Positions 36,389 to 48,228 of a DNA stretch of 64,000 bases are shown piece after piece. The stretch is from Apostichopus japonicus (lineage: Eukaryota > Echinodermata > Holothuroidea > Aspidochirotida > Stichopodidae), in the NCBI RefSeq assembly GCF_037975245.1, contig NC_092568.1:20677001-20741000 (forward strand). Reading direction: 5' to 3'. The position numbers and the translations under genes were made by a program. Numbering within the stretch: the stretch's first letter is position 1; every line of letters starts with the position of its first letter. Under the pieces are notes generated by a model. That model had not been told where the DNA came from, did not search any database, and saw nothing but the letters and a program-made list of their open reading frames with translations.

Positions 36389-38333
36389 CAGGTGCGTATC
36401 CAGGGGGGGGGGGCGTTGGGGGCGCGCGCCCCCCGGGTAAGAAAAAGAGGAGAGAAATAAAGAGAAGAAAAAAGGGAAAAGGAGGGGGAAAAAGAAAAGG
36501 AGGAGAGAAAGGAAGGGAAAAGAAGAAGAAAAAAGAGAGAAAAAGGAGAAAGGGAGGGAGTAGAAGATAGCCAAGACTTCGGGAAGAGAAAGACGAACAG
36601 TCATAGTTAAAGCGCTTTTCCCTATTATATACACAGGGTAGCCAGTGACAGATCAAGGATTACGGAGGGGGTGTGCGCCTCACCCTACCCCTTACACCAA
36701 CAACTCCATTTTTGACGTTTCCATGTTTCCTCTCTCACTAATGTATCTATATAAATACTATATATGATCTATCATAACGCGTGTGTGTGTATGGACGCCT
36801 TAAACAATTGCACAATTGTGCTATATGGAACCAACTGTGGCTGGTTTTGAACTCGACGGGGTCGTCGGGAACATGACGCATTTCGGGAAGGGGGCGACCG
36901 CCCCCCCCCCGAGCAAATTTTCTTTATGACATCGCTAGTAATTTCAAAATAGACAATGCTTAGATGCAACTTACAAGGCCTGGGAAGTGTCATTTCCAGC
37001 GATCTGGGAGGCATTTTCGGCGAAAATTTTTCTTGTACGCTTCGCGCCAACTCATGGTGGCGCTTCGCTTAGATAGTTTGCATACAGGCTTCGCCCCTCC
37101 CTTGGCAATTACTCGCTACACGCCTGTTCGAATTTGTAAAGCAAAGAGCAGATATAACATCATATCAGTGAGCATTGAAATGCCTGTTCCACGATGAACA
37201 GCCTCAAAAACTGTCTATGTGTGTAGTCGAAGGCGTAGCCCAATTGGATTTGGGGCTGTAACGACTTGCCCAAAAAAAAAGCCAAAATTTTTCGCGCGCG
37301 AAGCGCGCGTTCAACATATCGATGCCAATATCATATAAGCAAGCATCGGTCATACATCAAATGGCATCGTGTACCGCACGGTCCGTCAAAGTAGCACAGT
37401 ATACCGCCGGATGCTAATGTAAACAACCAAATGTCTTATGTAGATGGAGAAAAACCATACAGATCCATTTATGTCAAACTCTCTTTTACAGTAGTAATGT
37501 CGGCCAATCTTAGAACTTTATTTTAATTACCAGGAGATCATTTTTAAGCTATTCATTGCTATTTATTTTTCTTTCAGTAGGTTCCCGAAAAAAATGGTTG
37601 CGGGGGGGGGGGGGGGGTGGGGGCTGCAGCCCCGCCTCCTACGGGACCTACGTCTATGTGTGTAATGTTCGGTTTCGATATACCTGATATCGGAAATATC
37701 TGCTATTTTTCATTTCCTTCAACCAAGTTTTATAATAGCCATAATAAGAGGTTGCAATATTTGTACACCAACAAATTAACTGTGTCGGAATTTTCGAAAA
37801 TTTCCTCACCAACATTCTTCATCATACTTTCCTCTACTCGTGCAATTTGTACCTGTCTATTAGGGGTTCAAGGAGGTTTTTCCCTATTGGTTGTCCATAG
37901 ATTGAATTTTCTGCAACATTATGGGTATGTTTTCAAGTGATTTTTATTCACCAGAAATGTGAATTTTCAAATTCTCAACAAATAATCGGCTTAAAACCTT
38001 GAAAAGTCGGGCTTTCGGATATTGTGGGCCGTGACGTAGAATCGCCTACAAAAGCAATCATCCATAGGACATGCAATCAGGTCGAACATGATGTGTGACT
38101 GGTGACAATCTTCAAAAAGGTTATGGATGGAAACAAAATTGGGAAATACTTGGTTCTCAGGCAAAAGTGTACATTTGGTTGGTCATTTTCAAGCCCGAGA
38201 AGTGTCATTTCTGGTGATCTGGGGGGTATCAAAACCAGAAATTTTCTTGTACGCTCCGCGCCAACCGATGGTGGCGCTCCGCTTAGATAGTAATTCGCGC
38301 CCCCCGGGTTAGAAAATCCTGGATACGCGCCTG
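36389..38333. mobile_element. 1.9 kb hAT-type non-autonomous element
   Basis: The ends are CAGGTGCGTATCCAGG (36389-36404) and CCTGGATACGCGCCTG (38318-38333), agreeing at 15 of 16 when reversed. They are flanked by CTTAC (36384-36388 and 38334-38338). It has a G tract near the left end and a C tract near the right end. The 43-bp motif occurs twice (37035-37077 and 38249-38291). The purine-rich 36430-36570 is low complexity. A further G tract with GGGACCTACG at about 37600-37650 hints at another nested MITE. Confidence 0.83.
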
Positions 38334-38583
38334 CTTACTGTCCTTTTTTCTCAGAGCCTGCTGTTAGTGTCTGCTCTTAGTGGCTGCTACCTTCAATGAG
38401 GCTTGATCTTAACATAACCCTGGTGAAAATAGAATATTTGCATGTTGTAATCCTCGCCTCTGATTGGTTGGTAGTCGCGACTCAAGACGTTCGATCTAGC
38501 AGCTTCCTAAGACGACAATCGCAAGCAGGAGAAACATTCAAATACAACGAAGAAATGTGCAAATAACCATCTTATTATTGCAG

Positions 38584-38758
38584 ATGACGAAGTCAAATTC
38601 TTGCTAGACCAATGGGGTATGAGTAACCTTAAATCAGTGTTTAAATGTAAAGGTGAAATACCGGGATCATGTCGATTTTGTCATTTCTGTGATACAGTCA
38701 GTACGCGCGATATTGAAGTAGGCTATAAACTAACGTTATCCCTTACGTTGTTAGGCTA
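38584..38758 (+). pseudogene. Possible SAM-like exon of the 9.9 kb element
   Basis: After an acceptor-like TTATTATTGCAG, the frame reads DDEVKFLLDQWGMSNLKSVF and stays open to 38758. The VKFLLDQWGMSNLKSVF pattern resembles the first helices of SAM domains, which occur in some animal transposon-encoded proteins. No complete gene could be assembled; a short piece at 39922-40013 (EDLYQEELTDMTEYKKH) could be another exon. Low certainty. Confidence 0.3.
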
Positions 38759-39451
38759 GGTCAGATTCATTCACTGATGTAGTAAGTACACTGTACTGGC
38801 TATGAGATAGTATAGGCTTGTATTTGTATAGTAAGTCAGGACCTGGCCTAAGTCTGGACCTAAGTAAGTATATTCCTACTGTGTGTCATACTCAAACCAA
38901 GACCTTCCTAATAACGGCCGCTTCTAGTGACTACTTCTACCAAATTCGTGTAATTGTGGTGTACGGTAGCTTCTGAGGACAGACCTAATCAAAGGCACAC
39001 ATTAAAAGTGAAATTATGCATAGACCGTTGTGCTCTTGGGTCAGTACACTTTAGTCTTAGACTAGTCTTAGGCTTGCCTTCGCTTTTAAAAGACTAGGCC
39101 TAGGCTATACCACTAGTGGTCTACATGTTCGGGAACTGGCTATTAGTGATTGCCGACAGTGAAAGAAGAGATTGCTTAAAATTGCAAGTGATGCATTTAT
39201 TGTAGTGGCCTAGACTCTGACTCTGAGTGTAAACTTACCCAGGCTAGACTATAACCAGTTAAGCGTTATTTGTAAATTTAGGTTATATGCATTGATAATA
39301 TGAAATTTAATTTAAAAAATGATAATTTTGTACTATTCATTTATAAAAACCAAGAAACCTGTGTATGGTTAATCTCAATATAGACTTTTAAATCTCATGT
39401 TGTTCTTATTCTACAATTATACTCCCCAGAGGTAGGTTTTGAAGTACTGTC

Positions 39452-39721
39452 AGTGAGGCAGATTATATTCCATATTATGCACAGCAGATCATGAATTTGG
39501 TGTAAATCTCAATAAACTGAACTGCCCATAGCAGGGACTCCTTATAGCATTGATTTTCTGAACATTAGAAAAGGGACACACTTACAGTAAGGCATATTAT
39601 GGTTCCATATATATCACAGCAGATCATGAAATTGGTGTAAATCTCAAATTAACCGAACTGCCCATAACAGTTTTCCTTATGGCATTGATTTTCTGAACAT
39701 TCAAAAAGGGACACATATACA
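39452..39721. repeat. Tandem duplication, period about 136 bp
   Basis: Two copies share CACAGCAGATCATGAA, TTGGTGTAAATCTCAA, GAACTGCCCATA and CATTGATTTTCTGAACATT. Confidence 0.8.
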
Positions 39722-41332
39722 GTTTTCATGGGAGAGAATGTTTGTATAGATACAAACTGGTAAGTATTTAAACATGGTACAAAACTCAAATAAAGACCGT
39801 TTATGTACCTGTAATTGATTTTGTTTCACTTTGAAACTATTTTCTAACAAAGGTGATCGGCTTCTGTTAGGTGCAGAAATAAATAACTCTTTTTGCTGCT
39901 ATGTGTTATTTTGTTTGGCAGAAATGGAAGATTTGTACCAAGAGGAGCTAACAGACATGACAGAGTACAAGAAACACACAACCTTGAGCCTTCCATTACC
40001 GAAAAATCTGTAGGCTGCAGTTTACTTAGCCCTATGATGGTAAGTGTTGTACAATGTAATTGCAACTGAATACTGTTGAGTATTACTATTATGTAAAATA
40101 TCTCTATACACAAGTTGAGCAACTACAACTCATACCATCAAGTCAAAAGTCCAACACAAAAATGAGTTGCAAGGTGATTGATACCATGTATAAGTTATGC
40201 ATGTAGAGGTCAATTGAGGTCACTGCGATCATTGCAATATATCACTATCTCGATCATACTTCCATACACTTCCTCCTATTAAAGTGTTAAAAGATATCGA
40301 TTTATCTTTGTACAAGATTGATCTCTTACTCTCTGCAAATTGTGAAAGCATAACTTGAAGCCACTGCGAAGTCATCAATTTTATATTAGATGAATTTTCT
40401 TGTGATAGTGAAATTCAGTTAAATTAAAGTGCATGTATCTTAGAAATTTCAAAACAGAAAGGCCAAATCAGGACTGTACAACATATAATTGTACACTATT
40501 CTAAGCATATCCTACATTCTGCATTGCAGATGGCAAGTCTCTGGTTTTATTTCTCCATGGTATAAACAAAAAGTGTGACCATAAGTGTCAGTCCTTTTTA
40601 AACTTGTTGTCATAGAGCAGTGAGATTCCTTGGCTATCTTGGAAAGGGGGGAGGGGGGAGGGGAAGATTGGGAGAAGATGTAAACTTTCAGTGAATGTTA
40701 TTTTACTATATCAAATTTAAACAATTTCACAAATCTTTTGTTGCAGATGAACTTGGCATTTTCTCTTGTCACTCTGTTGTTTTGGGGAATTTCAACATCG
40801 AAGAGTGCAAGGGTGCATCCTTGCAATCATTCATACATGTAAAACAAGAAAGTTTTATTTTTTAGACTTATGTTTAATCTACATGGAATGTGCTAGCTGA
40901 TAGCCCACTGATTATAGGTAAAGTGGATCCAGTTAAGATCTGTTTGCTTGATAGAGAGCTTTCAGTGCTCCTACCTTCATCTACCATAAAATGACAACAA
41001 AAGCAATGTTGAACCAGTATCACACCCTTTGGTTTGACTATAGGCTAAGTGCTGTAAATAACACTATTGACTCATTTTGCTCCAAGCGACTATCGTGTAA
41101 TGCACATTTACACATTTGACCTTCGCCTATTATGCAATTAGTATGTCAAAGTTCACGAACACAGGCTGTGTGTTCTTAAATCTCCATTTTCTTGTTTGTC
41201 GAAAAAGATCTGAGGCAACGACCGTGAAGAATCTTTAATCTTTAATTGGCTGCCAACACAGTCTGTTACTGCACTTGCTATAAAAGACAGGCTAATGCAA
41301 TTTATTCCTTTTCTACTACTGAAACTGATAAA

Positions 41333-43445
41333 AAATAAGGTTTTCAAAAAGTTTGGCACAAACTAGTAGACTGAAGAAAGCGATTAATCTTCTTTTTCAT
41401 TCTAGTTCGTTAACACACCATTTAATACTTTCATTGTTTCTTTCCTTTCCCAGATTGGTACACACTGGAAGAGGTGAAAAATGTGAAATTGAGAGAGGCT
41501 ACCAAGTAACACAGCTTTGCAGTAGTAGAAGGATGTCTTTGGCTTGGATGATCAAGAATGTGATTGTAGCTGTTTTTATGAGAAACAATTTGATGTTTTG
41601 CATTTCAATTCATCTCTCTGTCCACAATTGATAATACCTGTTGGTACAACTTCAATGAAACTTGCATAGAGATGGCCTGTGATGAAGAGACATGTGGAAG
41701 TGCTCAGGAATTTTATGTCAAAGGTCATTTAGGGGTCGGTTAAGTTAATTGTTTGGAAACGCTTCTTCCTGAGTCCACGGATGGACATGTGGATGTATGC
41801 AAAACGTGATCATAATTATGGTCATATAGGGTCGGAGTTTCAGAAATTTCATGTTCAAGGAAACTTTGGTCTATTCTTTAACTACTTAACTGTTAGCTCC
41901 AAATCTTTTCAAATGAATCTTTCTTATGATTAATAAGCTTAACTTACCACTTTCTATTGGAGTTAAAATAGTTTACACAAGTATGTGAGGTCCAAGGATG
42001 AGTTTATGACTAAAACATTAATGGTATCGTTGGAAGCCGAATCATTGTCTTGCAGATGTTCGGTTTGCCTGTGCAAAGTGGTCAAATATAATTGTAATTA
42101 AATTAAAAATATCAATTTCCAATAAGTAAATAATTAAATTAAGAAAATAAATTTGGTATTAGGTCATCCTTATCAACAACAATGTGAACATAGATCTTCT
42201 AAGACCTTCCTAAGTAGTTTAATGGTAGTCAGTATAGGCCCCAAATTATAGCACACTTTAATGGCAAGAAGTTTCAAAAAGTACCTTCCTGGAGGTCTTT
42301 ACTCTACAATTGTTCTCAGACGTTTTTAAGGAACACACAAGATGACTGAATGGGAAAATTTCCTCAAAGGTTGTAATAAAAACAGTTTAAGAATTCTGAC
42401 CAAAGGTGACCACATTTGAATATCTAGCATATTTGGGGCTAATACAGCATACCATTAAAGAAAAGAAGCTACTGACACAGGGCTGAATTTTGTCTTAACA
42501 AAGGTTATTGGGATAGAGGCTTTGATCAAGTTTTTCAAGTAACAGGTATAGGGTCCATTTCTTGTTCTGTACTGAAAACTGTTCAAGTGATTTTCAAGTT
42601 GTATCCTTGTGCAAAAGTGCTGATCAAGGTCTTGGTATCCCTGTTACATTTCACAGTTGATGTCGAGCAATCAGAGATCCAGCATGTGACGATGGTTATG
42701 CTGTAAATATGTCCTCAAAATTTTGATTTCAGTATTGCATTTCTTATATTAGTTCATTGTATATGTATTTGAGGAATTATTTAAACTAAATTGCAAAAGT
42801 TCACTTATTACTCAAAATTCAAAAGTAATGGAGATGCAAATTAAGTTAGCTATCAGTAACATTGATGATGTTGTTTTATAATTTATGTTGCTTTTTCTCA
42901 ATTTGAATGCATTGCAACTTAAATGGAGAATAAAGTGGCATACCAAATAGTATTAACAAGGAAAGGGGTGATTTAACCAGGAATGAGGTGGAAAATCAGT
43001 TTAATATTAACCAGGATAATGGTGACATCAACCAGGAAATGTTGTTTAATTTAACCAGAAAGGGGTGGAACATTCTGTGATATTAACCAGGATAGTATTA
43101 GCACCAACCAGGAAAAGTGGTAAATTTGACCAGGAAAGAGGTGAAATATTTCATGATATTAACCAGGATAGTATTAGCATCAACCAGGAAATGTTGGTTA
43201 ATTTGACCAGGAAAGAGGTGAAATATTTCATGATATCAACCAGGATAGCATTAGCATCAACCAGGAAATGTTGGTTAATATCACCAGGAATAAGGTGAAT
43301 ACCCATTGATATTAACCAGGACAGTATTAGCATCAACCAGGAAATGTTGGTAAATATCACCAGGAATAAGGTGAAATAACCATTGATATTAACCAGGACA
43401 GTGTAAAATTTCACCACGAAATTTAACCAGGCTTTCCTGGTTATA
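41333..43445 (+). repeat. Right arm of the large inverted repeat
   Basis: Reverse complement of 24605-26470. The homology ends inside at about 41333 (GTTTTCAAAAAGTTTGGC) and outside at about 43445, about 140 bp short of the element's terminus. It belongs to the 33728-43586 element. Small open pieces such as WYTLEEVKNVKLREATK (41455-41511) follow an acceptor-like TTTCCCAG, but are not alignable to a known protein by eye. Confidence 0.85.
43079..43440. repeat. 76-77 bp tandem array with AACCAGGA/TCCTGGTT words
   Basis: GATATTAACCAGGA or GATATCAACCAGGA starts at 43079, 43155, 43232, 43308 and 43385. The corresponding left-arm array at 24610-24870 has fewer units. Confidence 0.85.
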
Positions 43446-44239
43446 TCTACCAGGATTTTGTTAAAATCTCATTCACCAGGCAAGTTGGTGATGATCACCA
43501 GGATATATAGGGTAGCATATAAACGCAATTCCTGGTGAAAATTTCACCAGGAACTGGTGAAATTTCACCAGGGTGTTTTTAGAGTGTACTTAAGGCAAAT
43601 TGAAGACTTCTAACGAGGGAACCATGTCGGGCCCGTAGCAAGGCCGAGGCACAAGAGGCTGGCCCCTCATGCATAATTTTGTGCTACCCTCCCCTTCCAC
43701 CACCTGTGCCACCATCAAGTAGTGGCCCTCCTTAATATGTTGGTGCTCCCTTCTCGCAACGTTGGTGCCCGTCTAACTCAGAATTCCTGCAAACGGACCT
43801 GTGTCCTGGGCCAGATCTCACTCCTGATTCCCCTGTATGGATTACTTGATCCCAACCACTGCGGTTCTCCTTTATTTCAAAACAAGCATTTGTAACTTGT
43901 GGGAGAAATATCAACATGGTAATGAGTTTTGATGACATATCGTATAGATGTATGCTTGAATACGTTCTACTGACGGGTTGGGTATAGAGTTCTAAAAAAG
44001 AAAAAAAAAATGTATAAGCATGCATGAAAGCTGAAATTACTGGCGGAAAATGTGATTCCCTACTTAAAGGTGATGACTTCGTACTCCGCTATTGTATGCT
44101 CAACTTATATGTAGTTACATATAAGTAGTTATATATAGTCTGGTTCCACCAAATAAAGGGGCTGACATTATATAAAACATTCAGGGAACTGTTTTAATTG
44201 AGGTCATATGTAGGCGCGGATCCAGAGGATGCACTCCCC

Positions 44240-44572
44240 TTAAAGGGTGTGAAGACTCGCGCAAAAAGAAACGCCCAATGCCGGTAATCTGACCTAATTT
44301 CGAATGACGTGTAACAGAAGTGTTAGACACCACCATCGATCCCAGAAAATACACACACACAGCTTGCTACCATCGGTAATTAGACACTAGTCAGTACATA
44401 CAGCTGCGGTCAATAGTGTACAAACAATACAGCGATGGACATTTCAGGTCCAGCTAAAGATAACAAGGTATCACGTCATTGCTGTATTGTCTGCATTTTG
44501 TAGCGACACGAACAAAACGTCACTTGCAAGCAACAGATGGCCGCACGCGGTTTGGGGAGAGTCTTCAATGAG
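44240..44572 (-). mobile_element. TTAA-flanked MITE, copy 3 (one end damaged)
   Basis: Starts TTAAAGGGTGTGAAGACTCGC at 44240 and is the reverse complement of the copies at 12633 and 30310. The other end stops at GAGTCTTCAATGAGG without a clear TTAA. Confidence 0.8.
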
Positions 44573-44746
44573 GAGATACCCCACACCCCAACTTGTGTGC
44601 GATTGTGCGGACTTGTGTGCGGTTGCTTCTTTCTTCAGCAATCCAACAACGAATCAGTTAATTGAATGTATAGCAACCGACTTCGTTCAGTACAGACAGA
44701 GACCAAGCAACTATGCAAAGCCTTCTTACTATGTACGCTCTATATG

Positions 44747-46509
44747 CATGGGCGGGATTACGGGGGGGGGGGGCAAGAGGGGGCATTTGCCCCCCCACTT
44801 TTTCCCAGACTTTAGTTCACTTTTTTGTCGCTTTTGGCAGACAAATGTGCACAACCCTAATCGAAATTATTCCCCCACAACAGCTATCCAATAGGCCTAT
44901 TTGTTTCGAATCTAAGTCGAATTTGTTTTCATTCATACTTAGTAAAGATTCCTAAATCCTATTGGTCCATTCAGGTCAGCTGACCGTGGTTAATCCTGTG
45001 AGTAACGCACGGTAAAATTACGGGGCATCACGTTAATAAATCTTTGGTTATATGTAACCAAAAATGTTTTGTTTTATGATTTTCCCCCCACACAAATGGT
45101 AGTGTATGAATGAACGGGGTTAATCAACGTTCTAGCGTGCGTTACTCACATGATTAATGAATGCACTCCGGGTGTTAATGCTATCGCTGGATGCACTCGG
45201 GCTCCGCCCTCGTGCATCGTTTGCATTATCCCCCGATCGTGCATTAATCCTGTGAGTAACGCACGCTAGACCGTTGATTAACCCCTTATTTAACATAGTA
45301 ACATGAAGCATGCAGAATAACTGGAGCTGGAGTTAGCACATGGTTCACAGCACAGTTTACGAATCCTGGAGCTAACAAACTAGCGATTCAATTCTGCATG
45401 CGATGAATCCGCGGCATGTGCTACAGTGCTAGCTTCAGGAATTGATTTTCAACGTTGCTGCTCTACTGAATGCGTTGAATAACTAAATCCAGAGAAACGA
45501 TTTACGAAAGCCAGATTTGCATATTGGGTATATCAATAATTAAATTCAATACACTGACACATGACACCCCCCCCCCCCCCGTGTCAACAATATGCAATGG
45601 CAATGCCGATGTAATTTCTTTACTGCTCGAAATCCTGGAATGATGCATGCAAATCGAATAATGTAAATTACAAATTGGCACTAACACAGTAACACATTAA
45701 ATCCATTGTTACAGTATAGGCCTACAGCACTCGGCAGTTTCGGTAGGAGGGGGGGGGGGGGGTGTAAAGGTATGTTCATACCCCGATATTTGCCAAGTGC
45801 TCCAAGAAGTGGGGACCGCGGGAAGAATTTCGAAGTGGGTGCTGAACATATTCTTGATCGGTCCAATGCACAATATACTAATAATTTTAGGGGGAAAGAA
45901 CTGTCTAGATGCGATTTATTGTTACCAGAGGTGTCATTTTTGCTGATCTAGGATTTCCTTTTTGCTTAAATTTCGACGCGCCGCGCCAACTGATGGTGGT
46001 GCACCGCCTAAATAGTGACGTATAAGCTTCAGTTGTACATTACCATATAAGTTCTTCTATCCGTCCTCCCTAAATTTACACACGTTCATTGATTGTTTAG
46101 ATGCAATTTAAAGCCTATATGGGTGTTAATTTTACCGATCTAAGGGTACCTTTCATCGAAAATTTCGACGCTCCTTGCCAACCGATGATGGCGCTCCGCT
46201 TAGATAGTGACGTATAACAAAAGTTGTACATCACCATCTGACCATATGTTCGACTATCAATCCTCTTCAAATTTTTAAACGATAGTTTACTATCTAGATA
46301 CAATTGCAGACATGAGATCCATATTTCAAGGATGGGTACATGCAGCTTAGAGCACTCGGGAAGTGCCGTTTCCGGCCATCTGGAGGGTTTATAAAGCCAA
46401 AAAATTTCTTGTACGCTACGCGCCAACCGATGGTGGCGCTCCGCTTAGATAGTCTTGCTGGCAGGTTTGCCCCCCCCCCCCCACTTTCACAACTCAAATC
46501 CCGCCCCTG
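44747..46509. mobile_element. 1.76 kb hAT-type MITE
   Basis: The ends are CATGGGCGGGATTACGG and AAATCCCGCCCCTG. They are flanked by a perfect 8-bp duplication TCTATATG (44739-44746 and 46510-46517). G tract at 44760, C tract at 46470. It carries three 43-bp motifs (45974-46016, 46166-46207 and 46411-46453) in diverged tandem units, and a nested palindromic MITE (45117-45283). The right portion 46310-46460 is homologous to 35211-35364. Confidence 0.86.
45117..45283. repeat. Palindromic repeat, probable nested MITE
   Basis: Arms of about 48 bp start GGGGTTAATCAACG at 45117 and end CGTTGATTAACCCC at about 45283. Inside is a second imperfect hairpin, GATGCACTCGGG with CCCTCGTGCATC. A partial copy, GGTTAATCCTGTGAGTAACG, lies at about 44989. 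Confidence 0.7.
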
Positions 46510-46517
46510 TCTATATG

Positions 46518-47490
46518 TATATAAAAGGCGGAGTCTTTCACGTATAATTTAATGTGAACTATATGATTTATATAAAAGACGGAGAACACGACATTTAGAA
46601 GAGAAACAACAAGGTACTTATCGTGGTTATATGCATCTAATTCTATTACAGACAACAAACATTTTAACATTTGAATGCAGCAATGAAGAGTACAACTCAC
46701 TGTAGGTCCCAAAAGACAGTTCAACCATCCGACGGGGGTAGTTTTACGAGATTAATTTGATAATTTCTGTTTTCTTGGCAATTTTGATTTCTGTTTCTGT
46801 CACCGTGATGAACGGAGACTAATAAATCTCGTGTGTGCAAATGTTTGCTATATATGATTGATATTGTACACCGATAATGGAAGAAAACGGGTGATCAGCT
46901 GCAAGGATAAAACATGCACAGCTCCGAAACGGCTCAGTCTGATCTCGCAGTTGAGAAAGTGAATGTATTCGAATTTTCAACTTATTGATTACACAATATA
47001 TCTTAACGAAAATATAATAATTCTTCTTCAAATCTGTAGTAGATTTTGACGACAATAAACGGCAATGGTATCCATTAAGAAAGAAAAAAAAATGGTTAAT
47101 CATAAACGGTAAGCCTTTGTCCGACAATCACACAGTCATCTTATGCATGGTTTTCGGACGATTTAGTCGGAGCAGGTTATTACCATGTCCAGACCTCCAC
47201 TTCCAATTGAAGATGTGTCGGCCACAAACTTCTCGCCTGAATTAAGGCTATGGACTGTTGTATCCGTATCAGTACTGCCGCACTGACTGTAAAAATTATA
47301 AAATGGAGAATTCAGCGTAGAATTATACAATGAGCATAATTGATGTCTAAAAAGATAATAAATCTACCTTATACTCAAGTTCCCCGTTTATGATACAGTC
47401 AATTTTCCTACACTATATGTCTTGAGTTGTCTCATATCGTGCTTCAAAGCACTTGTATTAAAAAGCATGACAATTTTCTAACATCATATA
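46518..47490. other. Intergenic DNA without supported genes
   Basis: AT-rich; no coding or RNA signal recognised. Confidence 0.5.
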
Positions 47491-47494
47491 GGCC

Positions 47495-47495
47495 T

Positions 47496-47572
<77 letters not shown>
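47495..47572. repeat. (AT)n microsatellite
   Basis: About 38 AT units with one interruption. A smaller AT tract follows at about 47656-47671. Confidence 0.95.
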
Positions 47573-47573
<1 letters not shown>

Positions 47574-47778
47574 GTACTATATGTACCTTAGGTCGACAGT
47601 TTATGGTAAAAAAGTGTACCTTAGGTCGACATTTCAGTGTCGACCTATTGTTTAATATATATATATATATACTATGTGCCACCAAAACAGAACTAATATT
47701 GTTCGATACAGGTGACAAACGCCTACAGTGGATCCGACGACCTTCCTTACCGGTTTCGAACCTCTGGACATACAATCA

Positions 47779-47850
47779 GCGTCCATAGCCTAGTGGTTAG
47801 GGTGTCCGCGTACATAGCGGAAGGCCCGGGTTCGAATCCCGGTGCAGGCT
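47779..47850 (+). repeat. tRNA-like module with A and B boxes, copy 1
   Basis: A box TAGCCTAGTGG at 47786-47796 and B box GGTTCGAATCC at 47829-47839 match the internal RNA polymerase III promoter consensus. The anticodon-like stem TCCGC/GCGGA and the T arm fold, but the flanking bases do not form a 7-bp acceptor stem. It is therefore tRNA-derived, not a functional tRNA. Confidence 0.75.
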
Positions 47851-48154
47851 TTTTCACTGTTCTTGTTTTTTCACTGTTCTTGATTTTCCAACTCATTACG
47901 ATTTTCATTTAATATATATTCATTTGCCCTTGTCGTTTACCTCCATTGCATTAACATAAAGTCTGTTCAAAGTATCTCTTTCGAGATCCGGCTTTAGGAA
48001 TCACAAATGATTTCGAGTTGGTTAGCATCATGTTTGATCTCTAGAGTAAGGCGAAATATTTCACCAAAACAGAACTAGTATTGTTCGATACAGCTGACAA
48101 ACGCCTACAGTGGAATTACGACCTTCCTTACCGGTTTCGAACCTCTGGACAATC

Positions 48155-48228
48155 AGCGTCCATAGCCTAGTGGTTAGGGTGTCCGCGTACAGAGCGGAAG
48201 GCCCGGGTTCGAATCCCGGTGGAGGATT
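48155..48228 (+). repeat. tRNA-like module with A and B boxes, copy 2
   Basis: A box at 48163-48173 and B box at 48206-48216, nearly identical to copy 1. The acceptor stem is again not complementary. Confidence 0.75.

Larger units (their letters stand above)
33728..43586 (+). mobile_element. 9.9 kb DNA transposon with 24-bp inverted ends and CCTGGT arrays
   Basis: The left end starts CACTCTAAAAACAACCTGG and the right end, reversed, CACTCTAAAAACACCCTGG. They agree at 23 of 24 bases. TA dinucleotides flank both ends (33726-33727 and 43587-43588), suggesting a TA duplication. Both subterminal regions are rich in CCTGGTT/AACCAGG. Two later hAT insertions (34350-35429 and 36389-38333) account for about 3 kb, leaving about 6.8 kb of original element. 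Weak coding traces lie at 38584 and 39922. I could not assign the superfamily. Confidence 0.72.

Noticed and set aside
36373-36656. Lys/Glu- and Phe/Leu-rich frames on both strands
   Set aside because: Low-complexity purine tract inside a MITE.
24605-43586. A single 19 kb Maverick/Polinton-like element with long terminal repeats
   Set aside because: No polymerase B, integrase, ATPase or capsid coding is seen, and the right terminus matches 33728 rather than the left arm.
47779-48228. Genuine tRNA genes
   Set aside because: A and B boxes and two arms fold, but the acceptor stems do not pair in either copy.
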